A stretch of 64,000 nucleotides of DNA from Heterobilharzia americana. Taxonomy: Eukaryota; Platyhelminthes; Trematoda; Strigeidida; Schistosomatidae. Shown here piece after piece: positions 9,813-23,329 of this stretch. The first letter of the stretch is position 1. Each line of letters opens with the position of its first letter. Where the stretch lies: positions 8,875,755 to 8,939,754 of the forward strand of contig OX104132.1 in assembly GCA_944470555.2 (NCBI GenBank). Reading direction: 5' to 3'. The translations under genes were made by a program, and so were the position numbers. Under the pieces are notes generated by a model that was given only the letters and a program-made list of their open reading frames with translations, was not told where the DNA came from and did not search any database.

Positions 9813-12800
9813 AATAGTTAGATAGGTTTCTGTCTTATTCCATCCCCAGTCAGCTGGTTCGACCTACGTATTGGACTTCATAATCATAACATGGGATTCG
9901 GTTGACTAAACTGTTTTGTTTAATGATTTCTATAAGTCTCTAACCTACAAAGTTCACGGCTAAGAGAGTTTGTCGACCCTAATCCCGTGTATTATTAAGA
10001 ACCGTAGATAGAACTTGTGATATCCCTTCTTTGTGTGATAAAACTATGACGGTTTTATGATCCTTTCCTGTGGTTTTAATACTACATTGTTTGTAGTTGT
10101 ATTATTAATTGTAGTATTCTTTCTGCTTTAATACATGCTTAGACTTAGACAGGCATTTTCCCAAGCCTGTCTTAACTGACATCACGTACAATGGTGATGA
10201 CCTTATGTTTAAGTATGGATTAGAGTGTGAAGACTTTTTGTAACACAAAAGGAGAACGCTAGTGGAATTATACCCTACTACAATAGTTGATCAGAATATT
10301 CGCTTTCTGTCATCCGTATCCTTGATTAATAAATGAAGTTTTTTTCGAATGTTTTTCTTTATTTTTCGATGATTGCAGATTATATGCCTTACTAGAGGAA
10401 AAGTGGAGGTTGATAGCATTTTTTTCATCGTTTACAGTGTACAGTTAGGTGTGATAAATTATTGGAAATGTTAACTATCAAAGCATTCACAGCGTTGCCT
10501 GGAACGTGGTACTCACCAGCAGAGAAAAACCATACTGGTGAAGAATTTAAATAGTCACGTCTGCGTCTTTTTCTGTTGTTATTGCTAATTTTGTGATTGT
10601 TGTTATTGTTTTGTGAAACAGACAACTAATTGCACTTGTTTTCCATATTTCCTGTTCATTAATTCAGCTATATTTCTTATCTTGACTGATGACTTCCTTG
10701 GTACTTGTAATTGTCTTCATTGTGATTCCACTTTCATTCCATTTTTTGAAGTGTCCTCTTTCTTATTGGATTAAGTAATTTGTTTATTGATTCATATTGG
10801 TTGTGAGACTAGTAATGGAATTCAGGGTACATTTAGATAGAGATAATTGAATGCAGAACCTTGCTCAGAAGTGGATTCGTTCGAAGTGTGACACTTCGCT
10901 GCAATATGCAAAAAATAACAAATGGCTAGAAAAAAGGACGGTACTTCCTAGTTGTTGAGGGCACTGAGCCAGAATCCGTGAACCTACTTTTGGTACTTTT
11001 TGGTTGATACTCATCAGCAAGTTATATGTGCAACTTTGAGGGAGAAAGACGTTGTCACTGAGCTATTCGAGCGGCAGTCGACCTCATGCAGAATATTTTG
11101 AGGTAAACAAAGCAGTATGGAAGGAGAGAATAAATGAAGGTTATTGAAAATGTTCGGAGGTGTCATCTACGTCATTGGGATTTGGCGTAGAGTTCGGACG
11201 TTGAAGGCTCCGAGGTGAAATTGACAACTTGGTTTTACGAGAGTAGAAATGGAGATTTACTGGTTTTTTTGTCAGTAATTGTTGCATAATGAAGTGGTTG
11301 AGGACGCATTTATAGACTTAATATTGGTATCAGTGAGTGTAGTGAAAGGAGGGACAACTGTGGGGAAGGTAAGGTGAGTTAAGAGTATTCCGGCGGTTGG
11401 CACTTCCTTACACCTACATCTTGGAATTTGTTTCTACATGGTATGTGAAGGAAAAAAACAATGGTTGTTTTTGGATGACTGCATAGACCTGGGGACATCT
11501 GCTTGAGGTTGGTGACACATAATTTTCTCGAGAGTTTCGGTTTTTCAACCAGTAGACAAGAAAAAGCCGCACTTTGATCATCAAAGGGCTGAGAGTTGTG
11601 TACTGGTTTTCTATGCTTCTTCTATCTAAGGTTATATTTCAACTAGATATTGTTTATCTGAACCTCTTCCTTTCTTTTTAGTCATTCTGGTATGAGTTAG
11701 CACGAATTTTAATATGCACGTTAGGAATAAATATAGATAGGCAACTACATGGAAACCCTAATGAACCACTAAAGGAGGAACGATCTTAGGTTGCAACAAT
11801 TTCGTCATATTTTTGTCCTCTGTAGTTTCCTACGTTTGATAAATGAACAACTTTAATAAGTTTCTCATAGGTAGAAAGAATGCCGTGTGAGTACGAAGAA
11901 AGTTGATACGTCATGAATTCAAGTCACAAGTCAATATCCCATTCGGTCGAAATCCATTTTCACATGAAAACCTCTGTGAGCGACTGCATAATTATAATGC
12001 TATTGGAACGCAGGAGAAAATCACCCAACTGGGTAGGTGAGTGAAACAGTTGATGGGGTCCAGTAGTAGCGAAATCAGGTTTCCTTTTGAGATACAAAGT
12101 CAATGCTTCGCGCGATGTAATGTAACTTGCAGCGAGAGGACAGATAAGTCGGAATTATGCATACCTGTAAGAAAAGAGCAAATAGAGCAGTCAAATGGTT
12201 TTCAACCCAAAAGATCCCTATTAACTTGGTCGTTTTGTTCTTACTTAATTGTACATTCTCAGTATGCGAGAACTACCGAGTTTATCGAAGTTTTCTATAA
12301 TCTGAGGCTAATCTTATTCACCGTAACAAAAGTTGTCACAAATTGTTCCCCGTCTGCGTTCATTGTGTTTATAAAACCAGCAGTTGGCTAGTAATTTTCC
12401 AAGTTCTTTTTTGTTGAGTGGTATGATCTTGCATTTCAAAATTCATACCTATCTTCAGTGTTGGTGCCCAAACAATCTGTCGAAATTTTATGGATACTAC
12501 TAGTAATTAACACTGGTCTGTAGATGAGATGAAAGCACCACTGCCCTCTGACTTAATATTTCTATTTGGCGAAATAGCATGATGCCACGAAAAATGGGAT
12601 ACAAATCTGAGATCACATTGGAATGAAAAATGTAAAAATTGAATTTTTTGACAAGAAAAACAAAACATACTTGTTGATTGCCTGATCCACCTCTATCTAT
12701 AGTATGAGACTACGTGAAGCCTTGGTGCATGTTTCAGAAACGGGAAGGGAGGAACATGTGTGAAATGTACACAGTCATCATTAATCTAGGAAGTTGATTT

Positions 12801-15800
12801 GTCGGGAAGACCTATGCTCTACAGAAAATGTCACCAACAAGTTACAGTATAGACAGTCCCCTTTGAATGAGATAGGAACATTCACGTTGGTTAACAATAG
12901 CAGGTATGTTCTGATGATTATAATAACATACCAAAATGAATATCAGTGTTAAGTAACTGAAAACGATGATGTATATTGTCTTTGTTCTCTGAACAGTAAA
13001 CAAGTGATCTACAAATCCTGATTTGTATAAATATGTATCATGAATCACTAAAACCTCAGCCAAATCTTAATCTTTCTGTGCTAGATACTCATGATCCGTA
13101 CCTAAGAAACTGCATCAACATAGTTCATTTCATGCCAACAGCTGAAAAATGAGAGTCTATGTACCTTACCGCTAGAGACACATGTTAAAAGAAATTGAAC
13201 ATATTCAGGAATTAATACCTGAATGCACTGACCTTCAGCAGTATTAGAAAAAGTCATGATATACTGATCTCTATCTAGTTAACAGCACGTCTCTAGTTTC
13301 TCATGGATCAATTTAACCTGTAGTCGTCATATGAAACATCGATGAGTGAGGTTTCTTCCTACTTTACAGGTGTGAACACGTCTACGGGGGATATGTTTTC
13401 ATAAGAGGACTATCGGATTTTCGCTCTCAGTTCAGTAGGCAACTCTCAGATCAAAATACTTCAAGTTGTGAGGCAAGAGGACTGGGTTAATTTTAACAAC
13501 AAATGATAGATTCTTCTCCCTACCGGTGAGCTAGAGTTCACATGTCTGCTTGCAGAAGATTTAGTCCAGACAGTCTCCTGATCGTTTTTTTGGTCAGTCA
13601 AAGTAAATTAAATTAAGATTTCATAATTACTAATCCCATGGATGATTGTCACTCAACTGATAGCAAACAGTTGAGTATTTCTGAATTTTTCAGGGATTTA
13701 AGAGCAGCTTTTAGTCAGTGACCACACTTTAGAAACTGTATCTGTTCGATGACAGAAACTTTGTTAACGTTCTGTTTTTCCACGTAAAACAAACTTGCAT
13801 GTGAAAGGATGGCTTAAGAATATGTATCGTTTCCTCCGAATTTATTCTATCCTGACTGAATCATTTAAGATATATTGGTGAACTTCTGGTCACACCTGTT
13901 GGTAGAAACGTTATTGCGTTTATATGGCTGTTATATCCACGAAGATTATGTCTAAACTTCCTTCTTCCACAAAGGTTTGTCAGGTAAATCAACTATTCTC
14001 ACGTAAATCTTGGACCATATTAGCATCATAAGCTACTATCACAAAATCCAATGACAATAAAAGAAACAAGTAGTTAATTATGTATACACTAAATTTGATG
14101 AAATGATATTAGTTATCACCTTTCACGTAAATTAACTTAGACTAATTCAATAATCGATTCTTGTTTATACCCGACTTCAGAAATACTCTCATGACATATG
14201 GGTGAAATCCCAATAAAGTCATCAGCTTCGAAATGAAATGTCTCTTATTGAAAGTGGAGGTTATGCTTAAAATCAACAGAACAAGTGTAGGACTTTAACT
14301 ATGTGTAGATGAAAACACAAAACATCATTACAGATGAACACATCAACAGTTCATCCTTTCAATACCTACCAATTTCTTACGCAGCATATGATGTCGAATA
14401 TCTTGCGTAAGATATAAACACTCGAAAATAGGCAACTGGAGAACCTTTGGTTGTATTCCATAATCTATCCACAAATTTCTATTTCAATGATTAATTTACG
14501 ATGATTAACTGAAAAACAGAAAGATTTGATGAGTTGAAAACACTGTCCTATAGTGAAATTTGACTCTGACCATTATCGGTGTCTAACAAAGGCATCCTGC
14601 TTCATTCAGAAAATGCATGTTAGGCAGTTGTAGGATTTTATTTTCTCATGAGTCACAAGTAATCTTATACGCCAATCCTACTCACTGAAACTCGATGACT
14701 CTTGAAGTAGCCTGTAAAAGGGTTGTGTAGTAGATGGTTTGAAGAATTCAGTACCATTAACAAGAAATGAATGTAATTCAAGCAATCCAGTGAGATGACT
14801 GACACATACACTGAGACAAATGAATTTTACGTTTGTCAGTACGAACAAATTCCATTATCACTACTCATTAGCAAGCGTTCTTACGTGTCTTATTAGTACA
14901 ATGAAATTTTTAACCGTATATTTCACTATTAGATTGTTATAAAATCTTTATACCCTCCTGAAAAAACATCTTAATACAGCGTTTTGATTAGCAAAATGCA
15001 TTGTGAATAACAAACGTTCATCATTGTCAAATAGAAAATACAAAAGCTAGCAGCTTTCTGTAAGCCAAAAACTGTGCTAACAATGAGATGGTTGAGAACT
15101 GTTATACTGTAAGTGCACTTAAATGAACATTATAATTTTACTAGAAATATGCCAGATTGCAGTCAATAAAATTCTTCGTGAAGTCGTTCAATCCCTCTAT
15201 ATCTGAGTACATTACTGTCACCCATCTTTTCCTGTTTCTTCATTGTAGGCTTTTTGGATCACACTCACACTGCTTTTTATATCCTCGTTAAGAAAACATG
15301 GAGGTGGGAAAGTAGAAGAGATTATGTCAAATCAGAATTCATTCGCATAGGAGTGGCACCTATTTGTCTCTTATAAGATCATGTATATGTCCTGTTGACA
15401 TTTGAACGGAATAAAAATATAGCATCAATTCTTTACGATTTTATGTTAAAATACAATAGAAAACTATAAGTTAAATAATTCTTATCGTTTTGCTTACATA
15501 AAGTTAACGCTTCGTTCAGGCGTTGGGTTTCTCTCACAACACAATGAACTTGTCGCCAGAATATTTTCGTCAAGAATATATCTAAACTTTGCTATATTCA
15601 TTCTTGTCCTAAGTTGAAGTAAAGGAGGAACGCGAAATCATTAGAAAGGTATCAACCCTTAGTTTTTCGGCGTATTTCATCAGCTGCTTTCAATCTGAAA
15701 TAAAATCGATTAGCAGAATATACAAAAATCCTCATTTGGTTTGCTCAACGTGACAGAAGAGCTTTTGACTGCAGATTTTGCAACATCGATTACACTTGAG

Positions 15801-15856
15801 CAAAATCAGTAGAAATGGAAGGTAACTATCATAAGAAAACGTTATGCTGCATTCGG
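9813..15856. other. Six kilobases without a recognised gene
   Basis: The interval is AT-rich. Short open frames, for example at 12041-12391 (+) and 12842-13063 (-), have no recognisable domain and no convincing splice context. A small perfect hairpin is present around 10145-10175 (agacaggc and gcctgtct arms). No tRNA, rRNA, microsatellite of note or identifiable mobile element was found. Diverged Penelope remnants around 12.7-13.4 kb are possible but not supported. Confidence 0.4.
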
Positions 15857-16671
15857 TAACATGGAGAGATTTGTAGAATATTCCAGTGACAAGAAAAAGT
15901 TAACGAGGAGCCGAAAAAAAGCAGCATTAGGCAGGTAGGAAACTCACGATTACATGTTACCTAGACGAATTAAAAATCTAAAATTGGTTGGAAGATTTAC
16001 AGAAGCAAGTAGGTCAAACAAAGAGTAAAAAGAACGCTACATTTTGTTTTAAATATCATGGTTATCAACAACAGACTAGCCAACTGTATCTTCACAGACA
16101 CACAATCTTGATGTCAACTACACAAGATCTGCCGACTCACTGAAACGTAGCACATTACCCACCCCCCTCCCATCTGTTTTATAGTTACTTTAACGATTTC
16201 TGAACACCACCTTCCTATCAATTATCAGTTGTGTGATAAGAATTTGCGTTGATGAGGACTTTTTCATCAAGCAGTCAACAATTATTAAGAACACGCCAAC
16301 TGATGCATTTTCCAACCCTTCATCAATCAATCAGTTTGTTCAATTTATTCATTTTATCACAACATTTACTTTGATAATGCAGTTCCTGTTAACATGCAAG
16401 TGGACTCGTAAGCCTAAGACTGCCACAAGGATCAATTTCTCAACATTCTATTTGATTAATTCGATGTATCTTGTGGTGAAACATTATTATTTAATGAATT
16501 ACCTTTCATACACAAACTATTGTTCACAGCATTAATAAGTTAACTACAACAGTTTGAGATAAGGCTTCTTCAGTTCTACCTATTTCACTAAGGTGGTACG
16601 ACTTTCCATATATCCTAACCAGACGCAAACCAATTCCCGTACCAAGATATTACTAATTATCATTACTTGCA

Positions 16672-18190
16672 TTTTCAGTTTCGTGTGGAAAATAGGGGTC
16701 AAGTAGCACGTCTCCATTGCCTCTGTTCTATGCAAACTTTGAACCTGGCTCCACAACTGCACACAAGCTCTCATTTCTTCTTCGCACGATCTCCTACATG
16801 CCACACTCGCACGCCCAAATCATCGTCTCCCATCCGGGTTCCACTCGAGGGCCTGATACATGATGTCCCCAGTCGACCTTCTCAGTGTATGCCCAATCCA
16901 ACTCCACTTCCTTCTGCATGTTTGTTGAGCAATAGGTTCTTGGTTGGTTCGTTGCCAGCCAGCCAGAGTTCCTTGTTGCTTATTCTTTCTGGCCATCTGA
17001 GCTTCAGTAACGAGCCAGCGTAGGCAGTTGTTGATGAATGTCTGTAGTTTGTTGGAAATCCCTTTCGTAACGTGCCAACTCTCTGACTTGGCACTGCTGT
17101 TGAAAATCCGGATCTTGTTCACGCTTTATGATGAGTGCAGTTGATCTCCACACTGGTTTCAGGTTAATGCACGCCTGTCTTGCTGTCTTTCCGATTCTGG
17201 CTGGCTTTGACTTCCTCGTCTGTGCCCCCGCCTGTAGTTGAAACAGTGCTGCCTAGATAGGTGAAGGAGGCTAATTCCTTTAAGTTTCTCCCGTTGATGG
17301 TGATTGGTGTTTGTTGTTGTTGTTGGTGATGGTTGGGTATGTTCATCACGTGTGTCTTTTCTACGTCCACTTGAAGTACCGTCTTCGCTGCCCTGCCTCG
17401 CCTCTTCTGTCAACTTGTTAGTTTTCGTCTGTAGATCTTCAAGTTTGTGTGACATCAGGCACAAGTCATCAGTGAAATCCGAGTCTTCTAGGATCTTTTC
17501 TCCTGTCCAGCGTAACCCCCTCTTCTCGCTCCTCACTGTTTGTTGCATGATCCAGTCCACTACAATCAGGAATATCATGGGTGATAGTAGACAGCCATGT
17601 CTTACTCCTATTTTCACTTCAAACAAGTCACTGAGCTTCCCATTGCGAATTACTTGGCATGTGGCGTCTTCATTTTGTTGTTGAATGAGATTGACAAAGG
17701 TTTGTGGTATTCCGTAGTGTTGAAGCAACTGCAAAATTACTTCCCGGCCGACGCTGTCAAAGTCGATGAAGTTGAGGTAAAGATCCAGTTGACTGCCATT
17801 CTATACCCTGTTCTATGATGATGCGAAGCATTGCGATTTGATCCGCGCATGATTTGTACTTCCTGAATCCAGCCTATTCGGGTCGTAGTTTTGAATCCAG
17901 TGCATCCTTTGGTCTCTCCAGGATTATGTGGCTTAATATTTTGCTTGAGGTGGACAGGAGTATGATTCCGCGCCAGTTCTTGCAAAGACTTAGATCGCCC
18001 TTCTTCGGGAGTTTGACAAGGTGGACCTTCTTCCAAACAGTGGGCAGGTACCTTCCCTTGCTTCCAGACTTTCTGCAATAGTGATGTGAGCATGTCCTCT
18101 GTTGTCCCTGTGTCTGCTCTCAGTGCTTCTGGCGGGATTCCATCCGGTCCTGCTGCTTTCCCGCATTTCAGCAGTTTTATGGCGTTCACC
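16672..18190 (-). pseudogene. RTE-B retrotransposon, RT domain to 3' end (left arm)
   Basis: Reading leftward from 18190, the minus strand begins inside the RT domain (AIKLLKCGKAAGPDGIPPEA), passes through frameshifts to YGIPQTFVNLIQQQNEDATC, VRHGCLLSPMIFLIVVDWIM, and the catalytic box as DFTDDLCLMS, where the usual FADD has become FTDD. It ends with QTCRRKWSWIGHTLRRSTGD and the SCEEEM block. The last ~20 bp of the normal 3' end are replaced near 16690. Several frameshifts and the altered active-site neighbour make it inactive. It is 5'-truncated: the endonuclease half is missing. Confidence 0.85.
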
Positions 18191-18700
18191 CATAGACATT
18201 TGAAATCAGTGATCAATAATTTCATGCATATGTATTTGCGACCCAGTAACGTAATATGAGATGTTTCGGCGATGAAACTGACAACTGATGTGGACACCAG
18301 TACTCACTAAAAGTTCATCACTTGTACTTCGTGAGTTCAAGTAAAATTTATCCTATCATTGACTGCTAGTCACTATGGAATATAATCGAGGCAGTAATAC
18401 ATACAATACGGAAGCAACTATAGGTGGAATAAATATATCAACAGAAACTGAATTCTGAGATTAAATTGACATTTGTTGAAGTGAAAAGCCTAGAATTACT
18501 ACTTAAACTAAATACACGTAATTTTTGAGCCATAAATAATAAGTTTAAAATAGCAGCTCATGATATTATTGAGGCTGAGGTGAATAATGTATGGTAAACT
18601 GAGACGAAATAACCCTTGACAAGTTGCTGTATTTTCAGTGCTCACAGAATTTCCCCCAGACATTCCTCTAGCTATATAATTAGAAAATCGGACTGTACGT

Positions 18701-18783
<83 letters not shown>

Positions 18784-18796
18784 TTTAGTCGACTGA
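18191..18796. other. Unique sequence with an (AT)n microsatellite, inside the left arm
   Basis: Non-coding sequence between the two RTE-B pieces of the left arm. A pure AT tract of 78 bp occupies about 18703-18780; its partner in the right arm is 92 bp long (22730-22821). Confidence 0.7.
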
Positions 18797-19915
18797 ACTA
18801 GACTGGATCATGTAAGAAAAAACTGTGAGGAGCTGTGAGAAGATGGGGATACACTATTTGACCAGTGAAAATACCCCCGAAGAAGAAGATTTGGATTTCG
18901 CCACCGATGATGACTTATATCTAATGTCTTGTAGGACAAACTCGATGTACAGGCCAAAACCAACAAGTTGGCAGAAGAGGCGAGGTGAGGCAGCGAAGGA
19001 AGACAGGACTTACTTCAGGTGAACGTAGAGAAGACGTAGGTGATGAAGATGCCCAACAAACAACAACAACAACAACAAAAAGCACCAATCAACATCAAGA
19101 GGAGAAATGTAAACGAAGTTGTCTCTTTCACCTACCTACTTACCTATCTAGACAGCATCGTCTCAACTACAGGTGGCGGCGGTGGTGACGGTGGCACACA
19201 TGAGGATGTGAAAGTCATCCAGGATGGGAAAGACAGCAAGACAGGCCTTCCTTTATTAATCTGAAATCAGTGTGGAGATCTACTGCACTGCATTGCACTG
19301 CACTGCAATGCACTCAGCACATAGCGTGAACAAGGTGCGGATTTTTAACTCTAATGCCAGTCAAGTCAGTGCTTCTATGTGCTGGTTGAGAGACTTGACG
19401 CGTTACGAAAAGCATTTCCGACAAACTGTTGACATATATGAACAGCTGCCACCTACTCCCAGTCGATACGGGAGATCATACCATATCATGTCATATCATA
19501 TGAGATGAGATGAGATCAGATCAGATCAGATGTCCAGAATAATAAGAATGAGTAAGGAGGAACTCTGGCTGACTTGCTGGCTGGGTGGCAACGAACAAAC
19601 CAACCAACTAAGAATTTAATCTCTCAACAAATATGGAGAGGAAGAAAGTGGAGATGGATTGTATTGGACATAGACTGAGAAGACGGTTTGGGGACATGAC
19701 GCGTGAGACCAGACCAGGCCAGACCAGGCCAGGCCGTCGAGTGGAAGCCGAATGGGAAAGGATGAGTTGGGTGTGCGAGGGTGAGATGGGGGAGATTGTG
19801 TGAGGAAGAAGTGAAAGCTGGTGGGTAGTGGTGTATTCAGGTTGAAAAGAATGCAGAGAGCAATATGAAATGGTGATTTGCTACTCAAACTCTATCTTTC
19901 CTAGGAACCCAAAAG
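18797..19915 (+). pseudogene. RTE-B retrotransposon, expanded 3' end lineage (left arm)
   Basis: The copy starts just after the AT microsatellite in the block before the RT catalytic box. The box reads [13 protein letters not shown], an expanded form of LDFADDLCLMS, so the active site is destroyed. It continues through a CAA-repeat-coded glutamine run, a GGC-repeat glycine run, [16 protein letters not shown], and several short tandem expansions, ending with a weakened STRNP-like 3' end near 19915. Nearly identical copies lie at 21640-22715 (-), 28032-28915 (+), 48055-49465 (+) and 54095-55530 (+). Confidence 0.85.
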
Positions 19916-21639
19916 ACATATAGTGATAGCAATAATTCAGTTCAGAAATAAAGAAATTTCTCAGGTCAGTGAATTAGCTAATGATATCTATTTAAAGTCA
20001 ATCCAATTGACAAATTTCGCAATCCTGGATAGAACAATAAGCACCAATGGAATCAATGAATTAGTATCTGAATGTCTCTGGTAATTGCTTAGTTTGGCAA
20101 AGCAGCGGTAACACAGCTGTGGATGGAATCCATTACATAAGAGATGCAAACCAGTGGAAATCACGTCGCTTAATACTGAAACATATCACTAACAGCGATC
20201 ATACTTGTAATGTATTCGTCACATAAACTGCATAGATGCATCAACACATACAGTACTAGTTCATACAAACAACTAGTTATTTGTTCGTCCATCTCAATGA
20301 TAAAATCCGTGTCTATCATCTAATGAGACATGCCAATATATTTATACTTCTGTATTAATAATCATAGGGTAAATATAAACATAGTTGAAACTTAGCTAAC
20401 TAGTATTCTTAATCGAATTAGGCCAATTGTTAATTTTTTAAACTAACCAACCAAGTAACCGACCAACGAATAAACGAACTAACTAACTAACTAGGTAACA
20501 GCTATATACTTCCTTAGAAAGTAATCATTTATACTAATCGATTATCAGACTGTATAACTCTCGGAAATACTTACACAATGATCAGTCGTTTTGATTATTC
20601 TAAGGTGTATCAAGGTATGTGATTAAACGATAATTTCAGTTTTTGAACATTTACATGTTTGTGTATAATTGCATGTTAATTTACTGCTTCTAGGCTTATT
20701 TTCAATCATTAAGAAGTATTAATATAAATTAGTAGATAGTGCAGAGAAATTTCAACTTTCTAGAACAGAAGTCTCAACGCCAATTTCAATTCACCTGTCT
20801 GCATAATGAAGTATTCAAGCTCAGAAAGCTAGAATTCTGTTTATATAGATACAATTCAAATTGTAGATATTTACCGATATAACACTGGATTATGTCAACT
20901 GATTGCCTACTGTTATTGATCACTTAAAATGAAGCAATTTGAATACCTTCTTAGACGTTTCCTTCATTCAGGCGGTCACATAAGCTAGGGATAGAATGAC
21001 TAAATAGAAAATACGCTATGCTCGGCTAACTTTTGTTCCTACTACTGTGATTTCTGAGTTATGAGGTAGCTGACGAAGGTAGATTGTATCAAAAATTCAT
21101 GCACGTCTCATCCCTATTAGTGGCTAATAGCATCTAACATCTTTTCTATTGCCCTCTAAAATATGTTATTCCCTAATCTGTAGCCCAGTTATTCAGCAGT
21201 GTTGCAGATATAAGCAATACCATGGCGAATTTCAGGCCGTCAGTATAAATCTAAGTTATGTGGCAGCACATCACATTCAAACTATGCTAAAAAAAGATAT
21301 GAGCTCTCGAAAAGCTAAACACACTGGTCTATAACAGTCAAAAGTTCAAATCTGCGTCGGGTTCCGGATCAAATTGAATTAACTGAAAAAAAGGCAAATA
21401 TTTAATACAGGTTTTACGTACAGTGAGTGCATTCCATTCATCGTATGGGTTTATTAGGTAGAATCAATCATTTGAATAAAACTTGTGCCCAACTCAACGA
21501 CTATAAAAATAAAATATGAAATATTATTATGAGCATCTAACAGGTATCAAAACATTCTACAACTCAACTTTCAATTATATAGGCTACAAATATCCATTCG
21601 GTTCCCAGACGAATATACGACATCAGCAGCGACTCAAGA
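19871..21639. other. Spacer (loop) of the inverted repeat
   Basis: A single-copy 1769-bp stretch separates the two arms. Its first ~45 bp finish the RTE-B 3' end of the left arm; the right arm lacks them. The remainder is AT-rich with no recognised gene. A run of short ACTA/ACCA-type imperfect repeats lies near 20440-20500. Confidence 0.7.
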
Positions 21640-22715
21640 TTTCATATTGCTCTCTGCATTCTTTTCAACCTGAATACACCACTACCCACCAGCTTTCACT
21701 TCTTCCTCACACAATCTCCCCCATCTCACCCTCGCACACCCAACTCATCCTTTCCCATTCGGCTTCCACTCGACGGCCTGGCCTGGTCTGGCCTGGTCTG
21801 GTCTCACGCGTCATGTCCCCAAACCGTCTTCTCAGTCTATGTCCAATACAATCCATCTCCACTTTCTTCCTCTCCATATTTGTTGAGAGATTAAATTCTT
21901 AGTTGGTTGGTTTGTTCGTTGCCACCCAGCCAGCAAGTCAGCCAGAGTTCCTCCTTACTCATTCTTATTATTCTGGACATCTGATCTGATCTGATCTCAT
22001 CTCATCTCATATGATATGACATGATATGGTATGATCTCCCGTATCGACTGGGAGTAGGTGGCAGCTGTTCATATATGTCAACAGTTTGTCGGAAATGCTT
22101 TTCGTAACGCGTCAAGTCTCTCAACCAGCACATAGAAGCACTGACTTGACTGGCATTAGAGTTAAAAATCCGCACCTTGTTCACGCTATGTGCTGAGTGC
22201 ATTGCAGTGCAGTGCAATGCAGTGCAGTAGATCTCCACACTGATTTCAGATTAATAAAGGAAGGCCTGTCTTGCTGTCTTTCCCATCCTGGATGACTTTC
22301 ACATCCTCATGTGTGCCACCGTCACCACCGCCGCCACCTGTAGTTGAGACGATGCTGTCTAGATAGGTAAGTAGGTAGGTGAAAGAGACAACTTCGTTTA
22401 CATTTCTCCTCTTGATGTTGATTGGTGCTTTTTGTTGTTGTTGTTGTTGTTTGTTGGGCATCTTCATCACCTACGTCTTCTCTACGTTCACCTGAAGTAA
22501 GTCCTGTCTTCCTTCGCTGCCTCACCTCGCCTCTTCTGCCAACTTGTTGGTTTTGGCCTGTACATCGAGTTTGTCCTACAAGACATTAGATATAAGTCAT
22601 CATCGGTGGCGAAATCCAAATCTTCTTCTTCGGGGGTATTTTCACTGGTCAAATAGTGTATCCCCATCTTCTCACAGCTCCTCACAGTTTTTTCTTACAT
22701 GATCCAGTCTAGTTC
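21640..22715 (-). pseudogene. RTE-B retrotransposon, expanded 3' end lineage (right arm)
   Basis: Mirror copy of the element at 18797-19870. Reading leftward from 22715 it shows the same FATDDD version of the catalytic box, the glutamine and glycine runs, and the pentamer expansions near 21985-22015. The distal ~45 bp present in the left-arm copy are missing because the arm ends here. Confidence 0.85.
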
Positions 22716-22726
22716 AGTCGACTAAA

Positions 22727-22729
<3 letters not shown>

Positions 22730-22821
<92 letters not shown>
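22730..22821. repeat. (AT)n microsatellite, right arm
   Basis: Pure TA/AT dinucleotide tract of about 92 bp, 14 bp longer than its partner at 18703-18780. It is the main length difference between the arms. Confidence 0.95.
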
Positions 22822-22823
<2 letters not shown>

Positions 22824-23329
22824 ACGTACAGTCCGATTTTCTAATTATATAGCTAGAGGAATGTCTGGGGGAAATTCTGTGAGCACTGAAAATACAGCAA
22901 CTTGTCAAGGGTTATTTCGTCTCAGTTTACCATACATTATTCACCTCAGCCTCAATAATATCATGAGCTGCTATTTTAAACTTATTATTTATGGCTCAAA
23001 AATTACGTGTATTTAGTTTAAGTAGTAATTCTAGGCTTTTCACTTCAACAAATGTCAATTTAATCTCAGAATTCAGTTTCTGTTGATATATTTATTCCAC
23101 CTATAGTTGCTTCCGTATTGTATGTATTACTGCCTCGATTATATTCCATAGTGACTAGCAGTCAATGATAGGATAAATTTTACTTGAACTCACGAAGTAC
23201 AAGTGATGAACTTTTAGTGAGTACTGGTGTCCACATCAGTTGTCAGTTTCATCGCCGAAACATCTCATATTACGTTACTGGGTCGCAAATACATATGCAT
23301 GAAATTATTGATCACTGATTTCAAATGTC
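22822..23329. other. Unique sequence inside the right arm
   Basis: Non-coding AT-rich sequence between the microsatellite and the 5'-truncated RTE-B copy; mirror image of 18191-18702. No gene recognised. Confidence 0.6.

Larger units (their letters stand above)
15857..19870 (+). repeat. Left arm of a ~4 kb near-perfect inverted repeat
   Basis: Each position in this arm pairs with its reverse complement in 21640-25668: the coordinate sum is 41525 at the outer end, 41524 after a single-base indel near 16720, and 41510 inside the AT microsatellite. Apart from that one base and a 14-bp microsatellite length difference I saw no other mismatch. The arm contains an RTE-B fragment on the minus strand (16672-18190), about 600 bp of other sequence with the AT tract, and an RTE-B 3' fragment on the + strand (18797-19915, running 45 bp beyond the arm). 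Confidence 0.92.

Noticed and set aside
12041..12391. 116-codon open frame as a possible gene
   Set aside because: No recognisable domain, biased composition typical of AT-rich intergenic sequence, and no supporting exon signals.
16233..16535. 100-codon open frame, duplicated exactly at 24990-25292 on the other strand
   Set aside because: The duplication is explained by the inverted repeat; the sequence has no domain or splice context and is probably chance.
17304..17684. 126-codon open frame on the + strand
   Set aside because: It is the antisense shadow of the RTE-B RT domain read on the minus strand; the same shadow appears at 23840-24220.
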